Assembly: GCF_003635165.1 (NCBI RefSeq)
Contig: NZ_ML058615.1
Span: forward strand, 124,001 to 188,000
Length of the DNA: 64,000 nucleotides
Direction: 5' to 3'
Origin: Burkholderia sp. Nafp2/4-1b
GTDB taxonomy: Bacteria; Pseudomonadota; Gammaproteobacteria; Burkholderiales; Burkholderiaceae
Shown one piece after another: positions 16,357 through 25,277 of this stretch (position 1 is its first letter; each line of letters begins with the position of its first letter). Both the position numbers and the translations under genes were made by a program. The notes under the pieces are model-generated. The model saw nothing but the letters and a program-made list of their open reading frames with translations. It was not told the DNA's origin and did no database searches.

Positions 16357-19300
16357 ATGCGCTGCACAATCTGCGGATCCGAGAATCCTCCCGACGCGAG
16401 GTTCTGCCGGGAATGTCAGGCCGTGCTGTCCCGCACCTGCCCGCAGTGCGGATGCGAGACGACACCCGCGGCCCGCTTCTGCAGCAATTGCGGGACGCCG
16501 CTCGCGACAGCCGCCGCCGCGCCCGCAATTTTCCCTCCATCGGCGCCCGAGCTGCCGCCTACCCCCGTTCATTACACGCCCGATCATCTCGCCGAGCGGA
16601 TCCGCGCCGAACACGCGGCGATGGAAGCGCGCGGCGAACCTGCCGGCGAACGCAAGACGGTGACCGCGCTGTTCGCCGACATGGCCGGCTCGACCGCGTT
16701 GATCCACGACCTCGATCCCGAAGTCGCGCATCGGCTGATCGTGCCGGTTGTCGAGCTGATGATGGAAGCCGTCCACTACTACGAAGGCTACGTTGCAAAA
16801 TCGCTCGGCGATGGCATCCTCGCGCTGTTCGGCGCACCGATCGCGCACGAAGACCATGCACAGCGGGCGCTGTTCGCCGCGTTGCGCATGCAGCACGCGA
16901 TGCGGCAGCACGGCGACCGCATTCGTCTGCAGGAAGGCATTCCTCTGCAGATTCGCGTCGGCGTTCACACGGGCGAGGTCGTCGTCCGTTCGATCCGCAC
17001 CGCCGACCTGCACACCGATTACGATCCGCTCGGGCATACGATCCATATCGCGTCGCGGATCGAGGGCATCGCGGCGCCGACGTCGATTCTCGTCAGCGAG
17101 TCGACCCACAAGCTGGCGGAAGGCTATTTCGAGTTCAAGGCGCTCGGGGCAACACAGCTCAAGGGCATTCCCGCGCCGCTGAGCGTCTATGAGGTGCTGG
17201 GCCTCGGTGCATTGCGCACGCGCCTGCAACTGGCCGCGCACCGTGGGTTCGCGCGGTTCGTCGGCCGCGAGACGGAAATGGAGCACCTGAACGGCGCGCT
17301 GGAAACCATGCGGAGCGGCCATGGCCGCGTGGTTGGCGTGGTGGGGGAGGCCGGCGTCGGCAAGTCGCGCCTGTTCCACGAGTTCAAGGAGCGCTCACGT
17401 CGCGGCGCGCTGGTGCTCGAGACGTTCTCCGTCTCGCACGGCAAGGCGTTTCCCAATTTGCCGCTCATCGAACTGCTGAAGAACTATTTCCAGATCACGA
17501 CGCAGGACGACGAGCGGCGCTGCCGCGAAAAGGTCATCGGCAAGGCGCTCGCGCTGGAGCGCAGCTTCGAGGAACTCGTGCCGTACGTGCTCTATCTGCT
17601 CGGCATCGGTGAAGGCGCGCCGGTACTCGTCGAGATGGATCCGCAAATCCGGCGCGACCGTACCTTCGACGCGATCCGGCAGTTGCTCGTGCGGGAGAGC
17701 CAGAACCAGCCGGTCCATCTGCTGTTCGAGGATCTGCAGTGGCTCGACCGCGAGACGGAAGCCTTCCTGACCTACCTGATCGACCACGTGCCGGACGCGC
17801 GCATCCTGCTGCTGGTGAACTACCGGCCCGAGTATCGGCCTGCATGGGCGCACGCGGCGCACTGGAGCAAGATCCGGCTCGAACCGCTCGGCCGCGCCGA
17901 TGCGCAAGGGCTGCTCGCGGCGCTGCTCGGCGAGGATCGCTCGCTCGCGCCGCTCAAGCAGCTGATTCTGGAGAAGACGGAGGGCAATCCGTTCTTCATC
18001 GAGGAAGTGGTCCAGACGCTGGTCGAGGAGCAGTCGCTGCTCGGCGAGGCCGGGCGCTATCGGGTCGTCGAGACACCGGCGACGCTGCACATTCCGACGA
18101 CCGTGCAGGGCGTGCTCGCCGCGCGGATCGACCGGCTGCCGATCGAGGAAAAGGAACTGCTGCAGGCACTGGCCGTGATCGGCCACGAGTTTCCGTTCAG
18201 CCTGATCCGGCGCATTTGCGCGGACGCGTCGGCACCGGACGACGAACTGCGGCGTCTGCTCGCGCATCTGGAAGCGGCGGAGTTCATCTACGAGCGCCCG
18301 GCCTTTCCGGAGGTCAGTTATGCGTTCAAGCATGCGCTGACCCAGGAAGTGGCCGGGCGCTCGCTGCTGACCGAGCGGCGTACCACGCTGCACGAGCGCA
18401 CCGCGCAGGCGATCGAGTTGCTGTTCCCGACGCGCATCGCCGACTACTGCAGCGAACTCGCGCACCACTACAGTCAGAGCGGCAACATTCCGAAGGCCGT
18501 CGAATACCTGCATCGTGCGGCGCAACAGGCGCTGCGCCATGCGGCCCATCACGATGCAATGAATCACCTCGGCGCGGCGCTCGCGTTGCTGAAGGGCCTG
18601 CCGGACACACCGTTGCGCGCGCATTGGGAACTGACGCTGCTGCTTTCGCTCGGGCCCGTCCTGATGGATGTTCGCGGCTACGGCTCGACGGAAGTGGGCG
18701 CGACCTATACGCGCGCGCTCGCGTTGTGCGAGCGGACCGGGGAGGCATCGCAACGCTTCGCGACGCAGTTGGGATTGCGGATGCACCACGTGGTGCGCGG
18801 CGAATATGCGCTCGCGACCGACCTCGGCAAGCAGATGCTCGGTACGGCCCGCGATGCGAACGATCCGGATTTTCTGATCGAGGCGCACAGTGCGCTGGGT
18901 TCGTGCTTGTTCCTGAAGGGCGATTTCGCGGCGGCGCGCACACATCTGGAGCAGGCGCTGGCCATCTACGATCCGGAGCAGCATCAGGCGCATGTGTTCG
19001 CGCACGGAGTGGATCCCGGCATTCGCGCGCTCAGTTTCCTCCTGCTCACCTTGTGGTTTCAGGGCTATCCCGACCAGGCGCTCGAACGCAGCGTGGATGC
19101 GCTCGCGCTGGCAAAGTCCCTGGCGTATGGGCCGTCGCTGGCGTTCAGTCTGACCTACATCGCGCACTTGCACCAACTCCGCGGGGAGCCTGCGCTTGCC
19201 GCCGAGCGCGCGGAGGCGGTCATTGCCGTATCCACGGAGCACGGCTTGCCGTACTGGCTCGCATGCGGGACGCTGTTTCGCGGCTGGGCGATGAGCGCGC

Positions 19301-19812
19301 AAGGCAACCTCCAGGGCGGTATCGCGCAGATGCGGCAGGGGCTCGATGCGCACCGGGCCGCCGGCGGCGAAGACCAGCGGCCGTATTTTCTCGCGCTGAT
19401 CGCCGACAGCTACTGGCGCACCGGTGACGCGCGCGCGGCGCTCGCGACGCTGGACGACGCGTTGGCGATCGTCGAGCAATCCGGCGAGCATTGCTACGAG
19501 GCCGAGCTGTACCGGCTCATGGGGGTCTATCTCGCGGAAACGACGAGCGAGGACAGCGCTGCAGCGGCAAGCGACCACCAAGCCGTCGACTGCCTTCACA
19601 GAGCGATCGAGCGCGCACGCCGGCAGGGCGCCCGCGCGCTGCAATTGCGCGCCGCGTCCGATCTCGCCCGGCTGTTGCAACGGCAGGGAAAGACGGCCGA
19701 GGCGAAGCAGGCGCTGTCCGATGTGTACGCTGGCTTCACCGAAGGGTTTGCGACGAACGATCTGCGGGAAGCGAAAGCGCTGCTGGATGCGTGCGGCACG
19801 CACGCGGAATGA
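16357..19812 (+). CDS. Double zinc ribbon / class III nucleotidyl cyclase / AAA-type ATPase / TPR signalling protein
   Basis: A 1151-residue multidomain protein. Residues 1-50 form a double zinc ribbon with CxxC pairs at 3/6, 17/20, 28/31 and 42/45. Residues 100-280 are a class III cyclase domain with metal aspartates in FADMAGST (Asp108) and SLGDGI (Asp152), Lys148 and Asp223 in base-recognition positions, and Arg234. The usual transition-state Asn is His230, as I recall from relatives of this architecture. Residues about 300-650 are an ATPase with Walker A GEAGVGKS (330-337) and a Walker B-like LLFEDLQWLD. The rest is helical TPR-like repeat. It probably makes cAMP under ATPase/TPR control, but activity and ligand are unproven. 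Confidence 0.85.
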   Translation: MRCTICGSENPPDARFCRECQAVLSRTCPQCGCETTPAARFCSNCGTPLATAAAAPAIFPPSAPELPPTPVHYTPDHLAERIRAEHAAMEARGEPAGERKTVTALFADMAGSTALIHDLDPEVAHRLIVPVVELMMEAVHYYEGYVAKSLGDGILALFGAPIAHEDHAQRALFAALRMQHAMRQHGDRIRLQEGIPLQIRVGVHTGEVVVRSIRTADLHTDYDPLGHTIHIASRIEGIAAPTSILVSESTHKLAEGYFEFKALGATQLKGIPAPLSVYEVLGLGALRTRLQLAAHRGFARFVGRETEMEHLNGALETMRSGHGRVVGVVGEAGVGKSRLFHEFKERSRRGALVLETFSVSHGKAFPNLPLIELLKNYFQITTQDDERRCREKVIGKALALERSFEELVPYVLYLLGIGEGAPVLVEMDPQIRRDRTFDAIRQLLVRESQNQPVHLLFEDLQWLDRETEAFLTYLIDHVPDARILLLVNYRPEYRPAWAHAAHWSKIRLEPLGRADAQGLLAALLGEDRSLAPLKQLILEKTEGNPFFIEEVVQTLVEEQSLLGEAGRYRVVETPATLHIPTTVQGVLAARIDRLPIEEKELLQALAVIGHEFPFSLIRRICADASAPDDELRRLLAHLEAAEFIYERPAFPEVSYAFKHALTQEVAGRSLLTERRTTLHERTAQAIELLFPTRIADYCSELAHHYSQSGNIPKAVEYLHRAAQQALRHAAHHDAMNHLGAALALLKGLPDTPLRAHWELTLLLSLGPVLMDVRGYGSTEVGATYTRALALCERTGEASQRFATQLGLRMHHVVRGEYALATDLGKQMLGTARDANDPDFLIEAHSALGSCLFLKGDFAAARTHLEQALAIYDPEQHQAHVFAHGVDPGIRALSFLLLTLWFQGYPDQALERSVDALALAKSLAYGPSLAFSLTYIAHLHQLRGEPALAAERAEAVIAVSTEHGLPYWLACGTLFRGWAMSAQGNLQGGIAQMRQGLDAHRAAGGEDQRPYFLALIADSYWRTGDARAALATLDDALAIVEQSGEHCYEAELYRLMGVYLAETTSEDSAAAASDHQAVDCLHRAIERARRQGARALQLRAASDLARLLQRQGKTAEAKQALSDVYAGFTEGFATNDLREAKALLDACGTHAE

Positions 19813-19904
19813 ATGGAACGACGGCGCACCGCCACGCCTCGCGTGACGACGTGCGTTCAATGACAGGTTGCTGCTCCGCATGACGGGGCGTTGAGGAGAC
19901 GGGC

Positions 19905-20954
19905 ATGGCGACCACGCACACGAGACGCCGCAACGATGTGCCGCGCAAGCCGATCGCGCTCGCGTTGCAGGGCGGCGGGATGCATGGGGCTTTCACGTGG
20001 GGCGTGCTCGACCGGCTGCTCGAAGACGGGCGGCTCGACATCGAAGGGGTCAGCGCGACCAGCGCCGGTGCGATGAACGCCGTCGTACTTGCGTACGGGC
20101 TCCAACAGGGCGGCGAGGACGGTGCGCGTCAGGCGCTGAACGATTTCTGGCAGGCGGTCGCGCACTCGGCGGAGCGCTACAACCCGCTGCGCTGGGTGCC
20201 GTGGCTGAAGGGCACGCACAGCTTCGGGCTCGATCATTCGCCGGTGTATGCATTCACCGACATGATGCTGCGCGTTTTTTCGCCGTATCAGTTCAATCCG
20301 AACAACCTGAATCCGCTGCGCGAAGTGCTCGACGGCCAGGTCGACTTCGCCGCGCTGCGCAAGCAGTGTCCGATCCGGTTGTATCTGTGCGCGACCAACG
20401 TCGAGACCGGAAAAATACGTCTCTTCACGGCGGAAGACATTTGCGCCGACGCCGTCCTCGCATCGGCTTGCGTGCCGACGTTGTTCCAGGCCGTGTCGAT
20501 CGACGGCGAGTACTACTGGGATGGCGGCTACATGGGCAATCCGGCCATCTACCCGTTGATCTACCACTGCGCGACGCGCGACGTCGTGATCGTGCACATC
20601 AATCCGCTCGTGCGCCGCGGCGTACCGACCACGGCCGCGGAGATCCTCAACCGGATCAGCGAGATCAGTTTCAATTCGTCGCTGATGCGCGAGATGCGCG
20701 CCATCGCGTTCGTCACCGAGCTGATCCAGCAGGGGACGATCCAGCGCGGCGACATGAAGGAAATGCTGATCCATTCGATTCGCGCCGACGACGCGCTGAG
20801 CGCGTTGAGCGTCTCGAGCAAGTACAACGCGGACTGGGGTTTCCTGAGCGAGCTGCGTGACCACGGACGACGCGAAGCGGATGCATGGCTCGCGCATCAT
20901 TACGGCAACATCGGACAGCGTTCGAGCATCGACATTCGCCGGGAATTTCTCTGA
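19905..20954 (+). CDS. Patatin-like phospholipase
   Basis: A 349-residue patatin-fold lipid acyl hydrolase. The oxyanion loop is GGGMHG (23-28), the nucleophile is Ser53 in ATSAG, and the catalytic Asp206 lies in DGG. The first position of the usual GxSxG is alanine, a variant common in this subfamily. There is no signal peptide or lipobox, so a cytoplasmic or inner-membrane-surface role is likely. It follows the cyclase gene by 92 bp on the same strand and precedes an HD-type hydrolase gene, so the three may be co-transcribed. The substrate is not predictable. Confidence 0.9.
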   Translation: MATTHTRRRNDVPRKPIALALQGGGMHGAFTWGVLDRLLEDGRLDIEGVSATSAGAMNAVVLAYGLQQGGEDGARQALNDFWQAVAHSAERYNPLRWVPWLKGTHSFGLDHSPVYAFTDMMLRVFSPYQFNPNNLNPLREVLDGQVDFAALRKQCPIRLYLCATNVETGKIRLFTAEDICADAVLASACVPTLFQAVSIDGEYYWDGGYMGNPAIYPLIYHCATRDVVIVHINPLVRRGVPTTAAEILNRISEISFNSSLMREMRAIAFVTELIQQGTIQRGDMKEMLIHSIRADDALSALSVSSKYNADWGFLSELRDHGRREADAWLAHHYGNIGQRSSIDIRREFL

Positions 20955-20994
20955 GCGCGTCGAAGTCATGGACGCCCCGCCCCAAGGAGTGAAC

Positions 20995-21609
20995 GTGAAC
21001 CGGACGCGCGCACGGTTTGTCGCGTTGTGGTCATCCAGCGGCGGCACGCATGCCGAGGACGTCTATCGGATGCTCGCGCACTGCTACGCGGAGCCGGTGC
21101 GTCATTACCATACGCTCGTGCACGTGCGGCGCTGCTTGCGTCAGCTCGATCTCGCGCGCGACGCGATTCCGGACCCGGACGCCGTCGAACTCGCGCTGTG
21201 GTTCCATGACGTGATTTTCGTGCCAGGCGCGCAGGACAACGAACCGCGCAGCGCGGACTGGTTCCGAAGCCGGGCGGCGGGGCGAATCGGCGCGTGCGAG
21301 CGGATCTGCGCGATGATTGTCGCGACGAACCATGCGGGCGCCGCTGAAGAACCGGATACGCGCTTCGCATGCGACATCGATCTGGCAGCGCTGGGTGCGG
21401 CTCGCCGCCGGTTTCGCGATGACGGCCGGCGCCTGCGCGCGGAGCGCCCCGATCTTGACGACCGGGCGTACGACCTTCAGGAGCGAAGCCTGCTTCGCGG
21501 GCTGCTCGCCCGCCCGCGCATCTATCTGACGGACTTCTTCTACACGCGTTGCGAGACGCAGGCGCGCAGGAATTTGAACTGGCGGCTGGGGTTGCCGGTT
21601 CAGGGATGA
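20995..21609 (+). CDS. HD-domain-like metal-dependent phosphohydrolase of unknown substrate
   Basis: A 204-residue protein with the pattern RHYHTLVHV (37-44) and LWFHDVIF (His71-Asp72), then DNEPRSADWF, followed by an ATNHAG segment and a distal aspartate (CDIDLAALG). This is typical of the small predicted metal-dependent HD-superfamily hydrolases found widely in bacteria. The frame could start at an ATG overlapping patatin, but the GTG at 20995 has AAGGAG five bases upstream, so I start there, 40 bp after the patatin stop. A nucleotide or phosphate ester substrate is possible but unknown. Confidence 0.75.
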   Translation: MNRTRARFVALWSSSGGTHAEDVYRMLAHCYAEPVRHYHTLVHVRRCLRQLDLARDAIPDPDAVELALWFHDVIFVPGAQDNEPRSADWFRSRAAGRIGACERICAMIVATNHAGAAEEPDTRFACDIDLAALGAARRRFRDDGRRLRAERPDLDDRAYDLQERSLLRGLLARPRIYLTDFFYTRCETQARRNLNWRLGLPVQG

Positions 21610-21649
21610 CGGCGGCGCGTCGCCGCGCCGGCCGCACGCACGCGAGCAA

Positions 21650-22096
21650 TCAGTGTTCTTCCAGCCCGGAAAGCAGATCGTCGACTGCCTTGTAGACCCG
21701 CGCCACGACATCCTTGCCGACCTCGCGTTCCAGGTCGGCATATCGCATTTCCAGATCCTTCGTCAGGGCCCGAACCAGCTCGATGCTGGTCGGCGTCAGC
21801 GAGACCAGAACGCGTCGCTGGTCTTCCGCGAACCGCTCCTTCGTAATCAGTTCCAGAGCCTCCATGCGCGCCAGAACGCCGACCATGCTCGGGCTCGAGA
21901 TCGTACACAGATCCGAAAGCTGTCGCGGCTCCAGCGGCCCTTGCTCGTGCACCGCGCGGATGATGCGCCATTGCTGCTCGGTAAGCCCGTGCGCGGTCAG
22001 GAGCGGCCGGAACCGCTCCATGATCTTCTCCCGCGCGCGCAGGAGCATCATCGGAAGGTTGCGATGGGGTGCGTCGTGCTTGTCTTTGACATCCAT
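21650..22096 (-). CDS. hpaR: MarR-family repressor of the homoprotocatechuate operon (HpaR/HpcR)
   Basis: A 148-residue MarR-type regulator with RNLPMMLLRAREKIMERF at the N terminus, EQQWRIIRAV, the recognition region QLSDLCTISSPSMVGVLARME, and wing residues EDQRRVLVSLT. This matches HpaR/HpcR, which represses the 4-hydroxyphenylacetate meta-cleavage genes and is released by the aromatic substrate. The ATG at 22096 gives the family N terminus; the frame is open further upstream without a plausible start. It is divergent from hpaG1. Confidence 0.88.
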   Translation of the reverse strand: MDVKDKHDAPHRNLPMMLLRAREKIMERFRPLLTAHGLTEQQWRIIRAVHEQGPLEPRQLSDLCTISSPSMVGVLARMEALELITKERFAEDQRRVLVSLTPTSIELVRALTKDLEMRYADLEREVGKDVVARVYKAVDDLLSGLEEH

Positions 22097-22157
22097 ACCG
22101 TTGATTGCGCTTCTGCTTCGGTGCAGCCGGGAATTCTGTTGGCCTGCATGTTCTCTC

Positions 22158-22189
22158 TTGACGCCCGATAATATCAGGCGAAATAATAC
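22158..22189 (+). promoter_or_regulatory. hpaG1 promoter with candidate HpaR operator
   Basis: The hpaR-hpaG1 gap is AT-rich compared with its surroundings. A TTGACG box at 22158-22163 is followed by AATAAT/TAATAC at 22182-22189 (spacer 18-20). The near-palindrome GATAATATC at 22167-22175 lies between the boxes, where a MarR repressor would block RNA polymerase. The match is by eye only. Confidence 0.45.
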
Positions 22190-22221
22190 TAACATGTGAG
22201 TGAACGCCGGAGGAACGAATC

Positions 22222-22992
22222 GTGATGTTTGCACCCGTCGACCACGTGCTTCGCCTTGAAGGGGAGCCGGTTGCGCGCGATGTCGACGCCCGTACGGCGG
22301 CGTCTCTGTTGTCGAGCGGAGCGAATTGCCGGCCCCCGGTCGAGGGCGCCGTCTATGGGACGTTGCTGAACGACCGCGCGGCGCTCGAGGCACTGGGCGA
22401 TGCGGTCAACGCCGCGCCGTACAAAGCGCCGCCCAAAGCGCCGGTGTTGTATGTCAAGCCCCGCAACACGCTGGCCGGGCACGGCGCGAAGGTTGTGGTG
22501 CCGAACGGCACGAGCGGCGTTCAGATCGGCGGCTCGCTCGGGATCGTCATCGGGCGGACCGCGTCGCATGTGAGCGTTGCCGACGCGCTCGGATATGTCG
22601 CCGGATACACGATCGTGGCCGATCTGTGCGTGCCGCATGAAAGCGTGTATCGCCCATCGGTGCGGTTCCGTGCGCGGGACGGCTTTTGCGTAATGGGGCC
22701 GACCGTCGTCGCGCGTCGCCTGGTCGCGGACCCGGACGCATTGCCGATCTCGGTCAGCATCGACGGCAAGGAGACGTTCAGCGCGAATACGGCGACGTCG
22801 ATCCGGAACGTCGCGCAACTGATCGCGGACGTCACCGACTTCATGACGCTATCAGCGGGGGATGTGCTCACACTGGGCGTGCCTCGCGGTGCGCCTCTGG
22901 CTCATGCAGGTGATGTCGTTCATGTATCGATCGGGGGATGGCCGACCCTCACGTTTTCGATGACGAGCGAAGCAGCAGGAGGTCAACAATGA
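22222..22992 (+). CDS. hpaG1: HpaG1, N-terminal half of HHDD isomerase/OPET decarboxylase
   Basis: A 256-residue FAH-fold protein equivalent to the N-terminal half of enteric HpaG/HpcE, with NAAPYKAPPKAPVLYVKPRNT, YVAGYTIVADL and RARDGFCVMGPTV. In the homoprotocatechuate pathway HpaG decarboxylates 5-oxo-pent-3-ene-1,2,5-tricarboxylate and isomerises the product. This half lacks the acidic metal-ligand triad, as I recall also for the enteric N-terminal half. The start is GTG at 22222 or the adjoining ATG at 22225, behind GGAGGAACGAAT. Its stop overlaps the hpaG2 start by four bases. Confidence 0.9.
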   Translation: MMFAPVDHVLRLEGEPVARDVDARTAASLLSSGANCRPPVEGAVYGTLLNDRAALEALGDAVNAAPYKAPPKAPVLYVKPRNTLAGHGAKVVVPNGTSGVQIGGSLGIVIGRTASHVSVADALGYVAGYTIVADLCVPHESVYRPSVRFRARDGFCVMGPTVVARRLVADPDALPISVSIDGKETFSANTATSIRNVAQLIADVTDFMTLSAGDVLTLGVPRGAPLAHAGDVVHVSIGGWPTLTFSMTSEAAGGQQ

Positions 22993-23747
22993 TGCGGGGC
23001 CGTGTTGCCTATTCGGGCGCGATTCATGAAGCGTATCCGCACGAAGCGGGCGTCCGGCTCGCCGACGGCCGTGTGTGCCGCGAAAGCGACGTCGTGTGGC
23101 TCGCGCCGATCGAGCCGGGGACGATCTTCGCACTGGGATTGAACTACGCGGAGCATGCGAAGGAGCTGCAGTTCTCGAAGCAGGACGAGCCGCTGGTGTT
23201 TCTGAAGGGGCCGGGGTCCGTCATCGGTCACCGCGGGGTCACGCGCCGTCCTGCCGACGTCACGTTCATGCACTACGAATGCGAGCTGGCGGTCGTGATC
23301 GGCCGCCCGGCCAAAGAGGTCAAGCGCGAAGACGCGATGCAATACGTTGCGGGCTACATGATCGCGAACGACTACGCGATCCGCGACTATCTGGAGAACT
23401 ACTACCGCCCGAACCTGCGCGTGAAGAATCGCGACGGCGGCACCGTGTTGGGCCCGTGGTTCGTCGATGCGGCCGACGTTGCCGACGTCACGAACCTGGA
23501 ATTGCGCACGTTCGTGAACGGCAAGCTCGAGCAAAAGGGCAACACGCGGGATCTGGTGACCGGCATTCCCGCGCTCATCGAGTATTTGAGCAGCTTCATG
23601 TCGCTCGCACCCGGCGACATCATCCTGACCGGTACGCCGGAAGGCATCGTCGATGTGAAGGCGGGCGACGAAGTCGTGTGCGAAATCGACGGTCTTGGCC
23701 GTCTTGTCAACGTGATTGCCTCTGACGCGGAATTCGGCCGCAACTGA
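22989..23747 (+). CDS. hpaG2: HpaG2, C-terminal half of HHDD isomerase/OPET decarboxylase
   Basis: A 252-residue FAH-superfamily enzyme with the metal-binding pattern HYECELAVVIG and MIANDYAIRDY, plus GPWFVDAADV and LTGTPEGI. It equals the metal-carrying half of fused HpaG in enterics. The ATG at 22989 forms ATGATG overlapping the hpaG1 stop and has GGAGG eight bases upstream; a longer frame starting at 22938 is less likely. With hpaG1 it should decarboxylate and isomerise the ring-cleavage product to 2-oxohept-3-ene-1,7-dioate. Confidence 0.92.
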   Translation: MMRGRVAYSGAIHEAYPHEAGVRLADGRVCRESDVVWLAPIEPGTIFALGLNYAEHAKELQFSKQDEPLVFLKGPGSVIGHRGVTRRPADVTFMHYECELAVVIGRPAKEVKREDAMQYVAGYMIANDYAIRDYLENYYRPNLRVKNRDGGTVLGPWFVDAADVADVTNLELRTFVNGKLEQKGNTRDLVTGIPALIEYLSSFMSLAPGDIILTGTPEGIVDVKAGDEVVCEIDGLGRLVNVIASDAEFGRN

Positions 23748-23763
23748 CCGATTAGGATTACTC

Positions 23764-25221
23764 ATGCGCATCGACCATCTGATCAACGGGAAGTCCGCTG
23801 CGGGAAGCAGCTACTTCGAGACCATCAATCCGGCAACGCAGGAGGTACTCGCTGAAGTCGCGAGCGGTACCGCCGAGGACATCGATGCCGCGGTGCGCGC
23901 GGCGAAGGACGCATTCCCCGCATGGGCCGGCACGCCGGCGACCGAGCGTGCCAAGGCGCTGCGCAAGCTCGGCGAGCTGATCACGAAGCACGTGCCGGAA
24001 CTCGCGAACACCGAGACGCGCGACACGGGGCAGACGATCTCGCAGACGGGCAAGCAGCTCGTGCCGCGGGCCGCGGACAACTTCACGTATTTCGCGGAAA
24101 TGTGCACGCGCGTCGACGGGCACACCTATCCGACCGCTTCGCATCTGAACTACACGCTGTTCCATCCGGTGGGCGTCTGCGCGCTGATCTCGCCGTGGAA
24201 CGTGCCGTTCATGACGGCGACGTGGAAAGTCGCGCCGTGTCTCGCGTTCGGCAACACGGCGGTGCTGAAGATGAGCGAACTGTCGCCGCTGACCGCATCG
24301 ATGCTCGGCGACCTCGCGCTTGAAGCGGGCATTCCCGCCGGCGTGCTGAACGTCGTTCACGGGTATGGAAAGGAAACCGGCGAGCCGCTCGTCGCGCATC
24401 GCGACGTGCATGCGATTTCATTTACGGGCTCCACGGCGACCGGCAACCGCATCGTTCAGGCCGCGGGGCTGAAGAAGTTCTCGATGGAGCTCGGCGGCAA
24501 ATCGCCGTTCGTGATCTTCGAGGATGCCGACTTCGAACGCGCGCTCGACGCCGCGGTGTTCATGATCTTCTCGAACAACGGCGAGCGTTGTACGGCCGGC
24601 TCGCGCATTCTCGTGCAAAAGTCGATCTACGCGAACTTCGCCGAGCGCTTCATCGAGCGCGCGAAGCGGCTGACCGTGGGCGACCCGCTCAGCGAAAGCA
24701 CCATCGTCGGCCCGATGATCAGCCAGGGGCACCTCGCGAAAGTCCGCAGCTATATCGAACTCGGCGCGAAGGAAGGCGCGACGCTCGCCTGCGGCGGCCT
24801 CGGTGCACCGACGCTGCCGGACGCGTTGAAGAACGGCAACTTCGTGACACCGACCGTGTTCGTCGACGTCGACAACCGCATGCGCATCGCGCAGGAAGAG
24901 ATCTTCGGCCCGGTGGCCTGCCTGATTCCGTTCGACGACGAGGCCGACGCCGTCCGCCTCTCGAACGACATCGCGTATGGCTTGTCGAGCTACGTGTGGA
25001 CCGAGAACACCGGCCGCGCGCACCGCGTCGCGGCTGCGATCGAAGCGGGCATGTGCTTCGTGAACAGCCAGAACGTTCGCGACCTGCGTCAGCCGTTCGG
25101 CGGCACGAAGGCGTCGGGCGTCGGCCGCGAAGGCGGCACGTGGAGCTATGAAGTGTTCCTCGAGCCGAAGAACGTCTGCGTGTCGCTCGGTTCGCATCAT
25201 ATTCCGCGCTGGGGCGCGTAA
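23764..25221 (+). CDS. hpaE: 5-carboxymethyl-2-hydroxymuconate semialdehyde dehydrogenase
   Basis: A 485-residue NAD-dependent aldehyde dehydrogenase with all catalytic positions: Asn146 in SPWNVPF, Lys169, Glu242 in MELGGKSP and Cys276 in GERCTAGSR. HpaE oxidises the semialdehyde made by HpaD ring cleavage. The ATG at 23764 lies 16 bp after hpaG2 within the operon. Length and operon position support the pathway-specific assignment over other aldehyde dehydrogenases. Confidence 0.93.
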   Translation: MRIDHLINGKSAAGSSYFETINPATQEVLAEVASGTAEDIDAAVRAAKDAFPAWAGTPATERAKALRKLGELITKHVPELANTETRDTGQTISQTGKQLVPRAADNFTYFAEMCTRVDGHTYPTASHLNYTLFHPVGVCALISPWNVPFMTATWKVAPCLAFGNTAVLKMSELSPLTASMLGDLALEAGIPAGVLNVVHGYGKETGEPLVAHRDVHAISFTGSTATGNRIVQAAGLKKFSMELGGKSPFVIFEDADFERALDAAVFMIFSNNGERCTAGSRILVQKSIYANFAERFIERAKRLTVGDPLSESTIVGPMISQGHLAKVRSYIELGAKEGATLACGGLGAPTLPDALKNGNFVTPTVFVDVDNRMRIAQEEIFGPVACLIPFDDEADAVRLSNDIAYGLSSYVWTENTGRAHRVAAAIEAGMCFVNSQNVRDLRQPFGGTKASGVGREGGTWSYEVFLEPKNVCVSLGSHHIPRWGA

Positions 25222-25277
25222 GCAGCGTCGCCTGCTTCATCCGCGAACTGCGCGATCAGCAGACAAGGAGACACAAA

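Noticed and set aside
17395..19881. An 828-codon minus-strand frame opposite the cyclase gene
   Set aside because: Composition is shadow-like, while the plus-strand frame has clear cyclase, ATPase and TPR motifs.
19955..20070. The patatin nucleophile motif ATSAG instead of GxSxG taken as an inactivating change
   Set aside because: The serine, oxyanion loop and catalytic Asp are intact, and alanine at the first position is common in bacterial patatins.
22222..22992. Loss of the acidic metal ligands in HpaG1 taken as a sign of decay
   Set aside because: As I recall, the N-terminal half of enteric fused HpaG also lacks them; the metal site lies in the other half, which is intact here as HpaG2.
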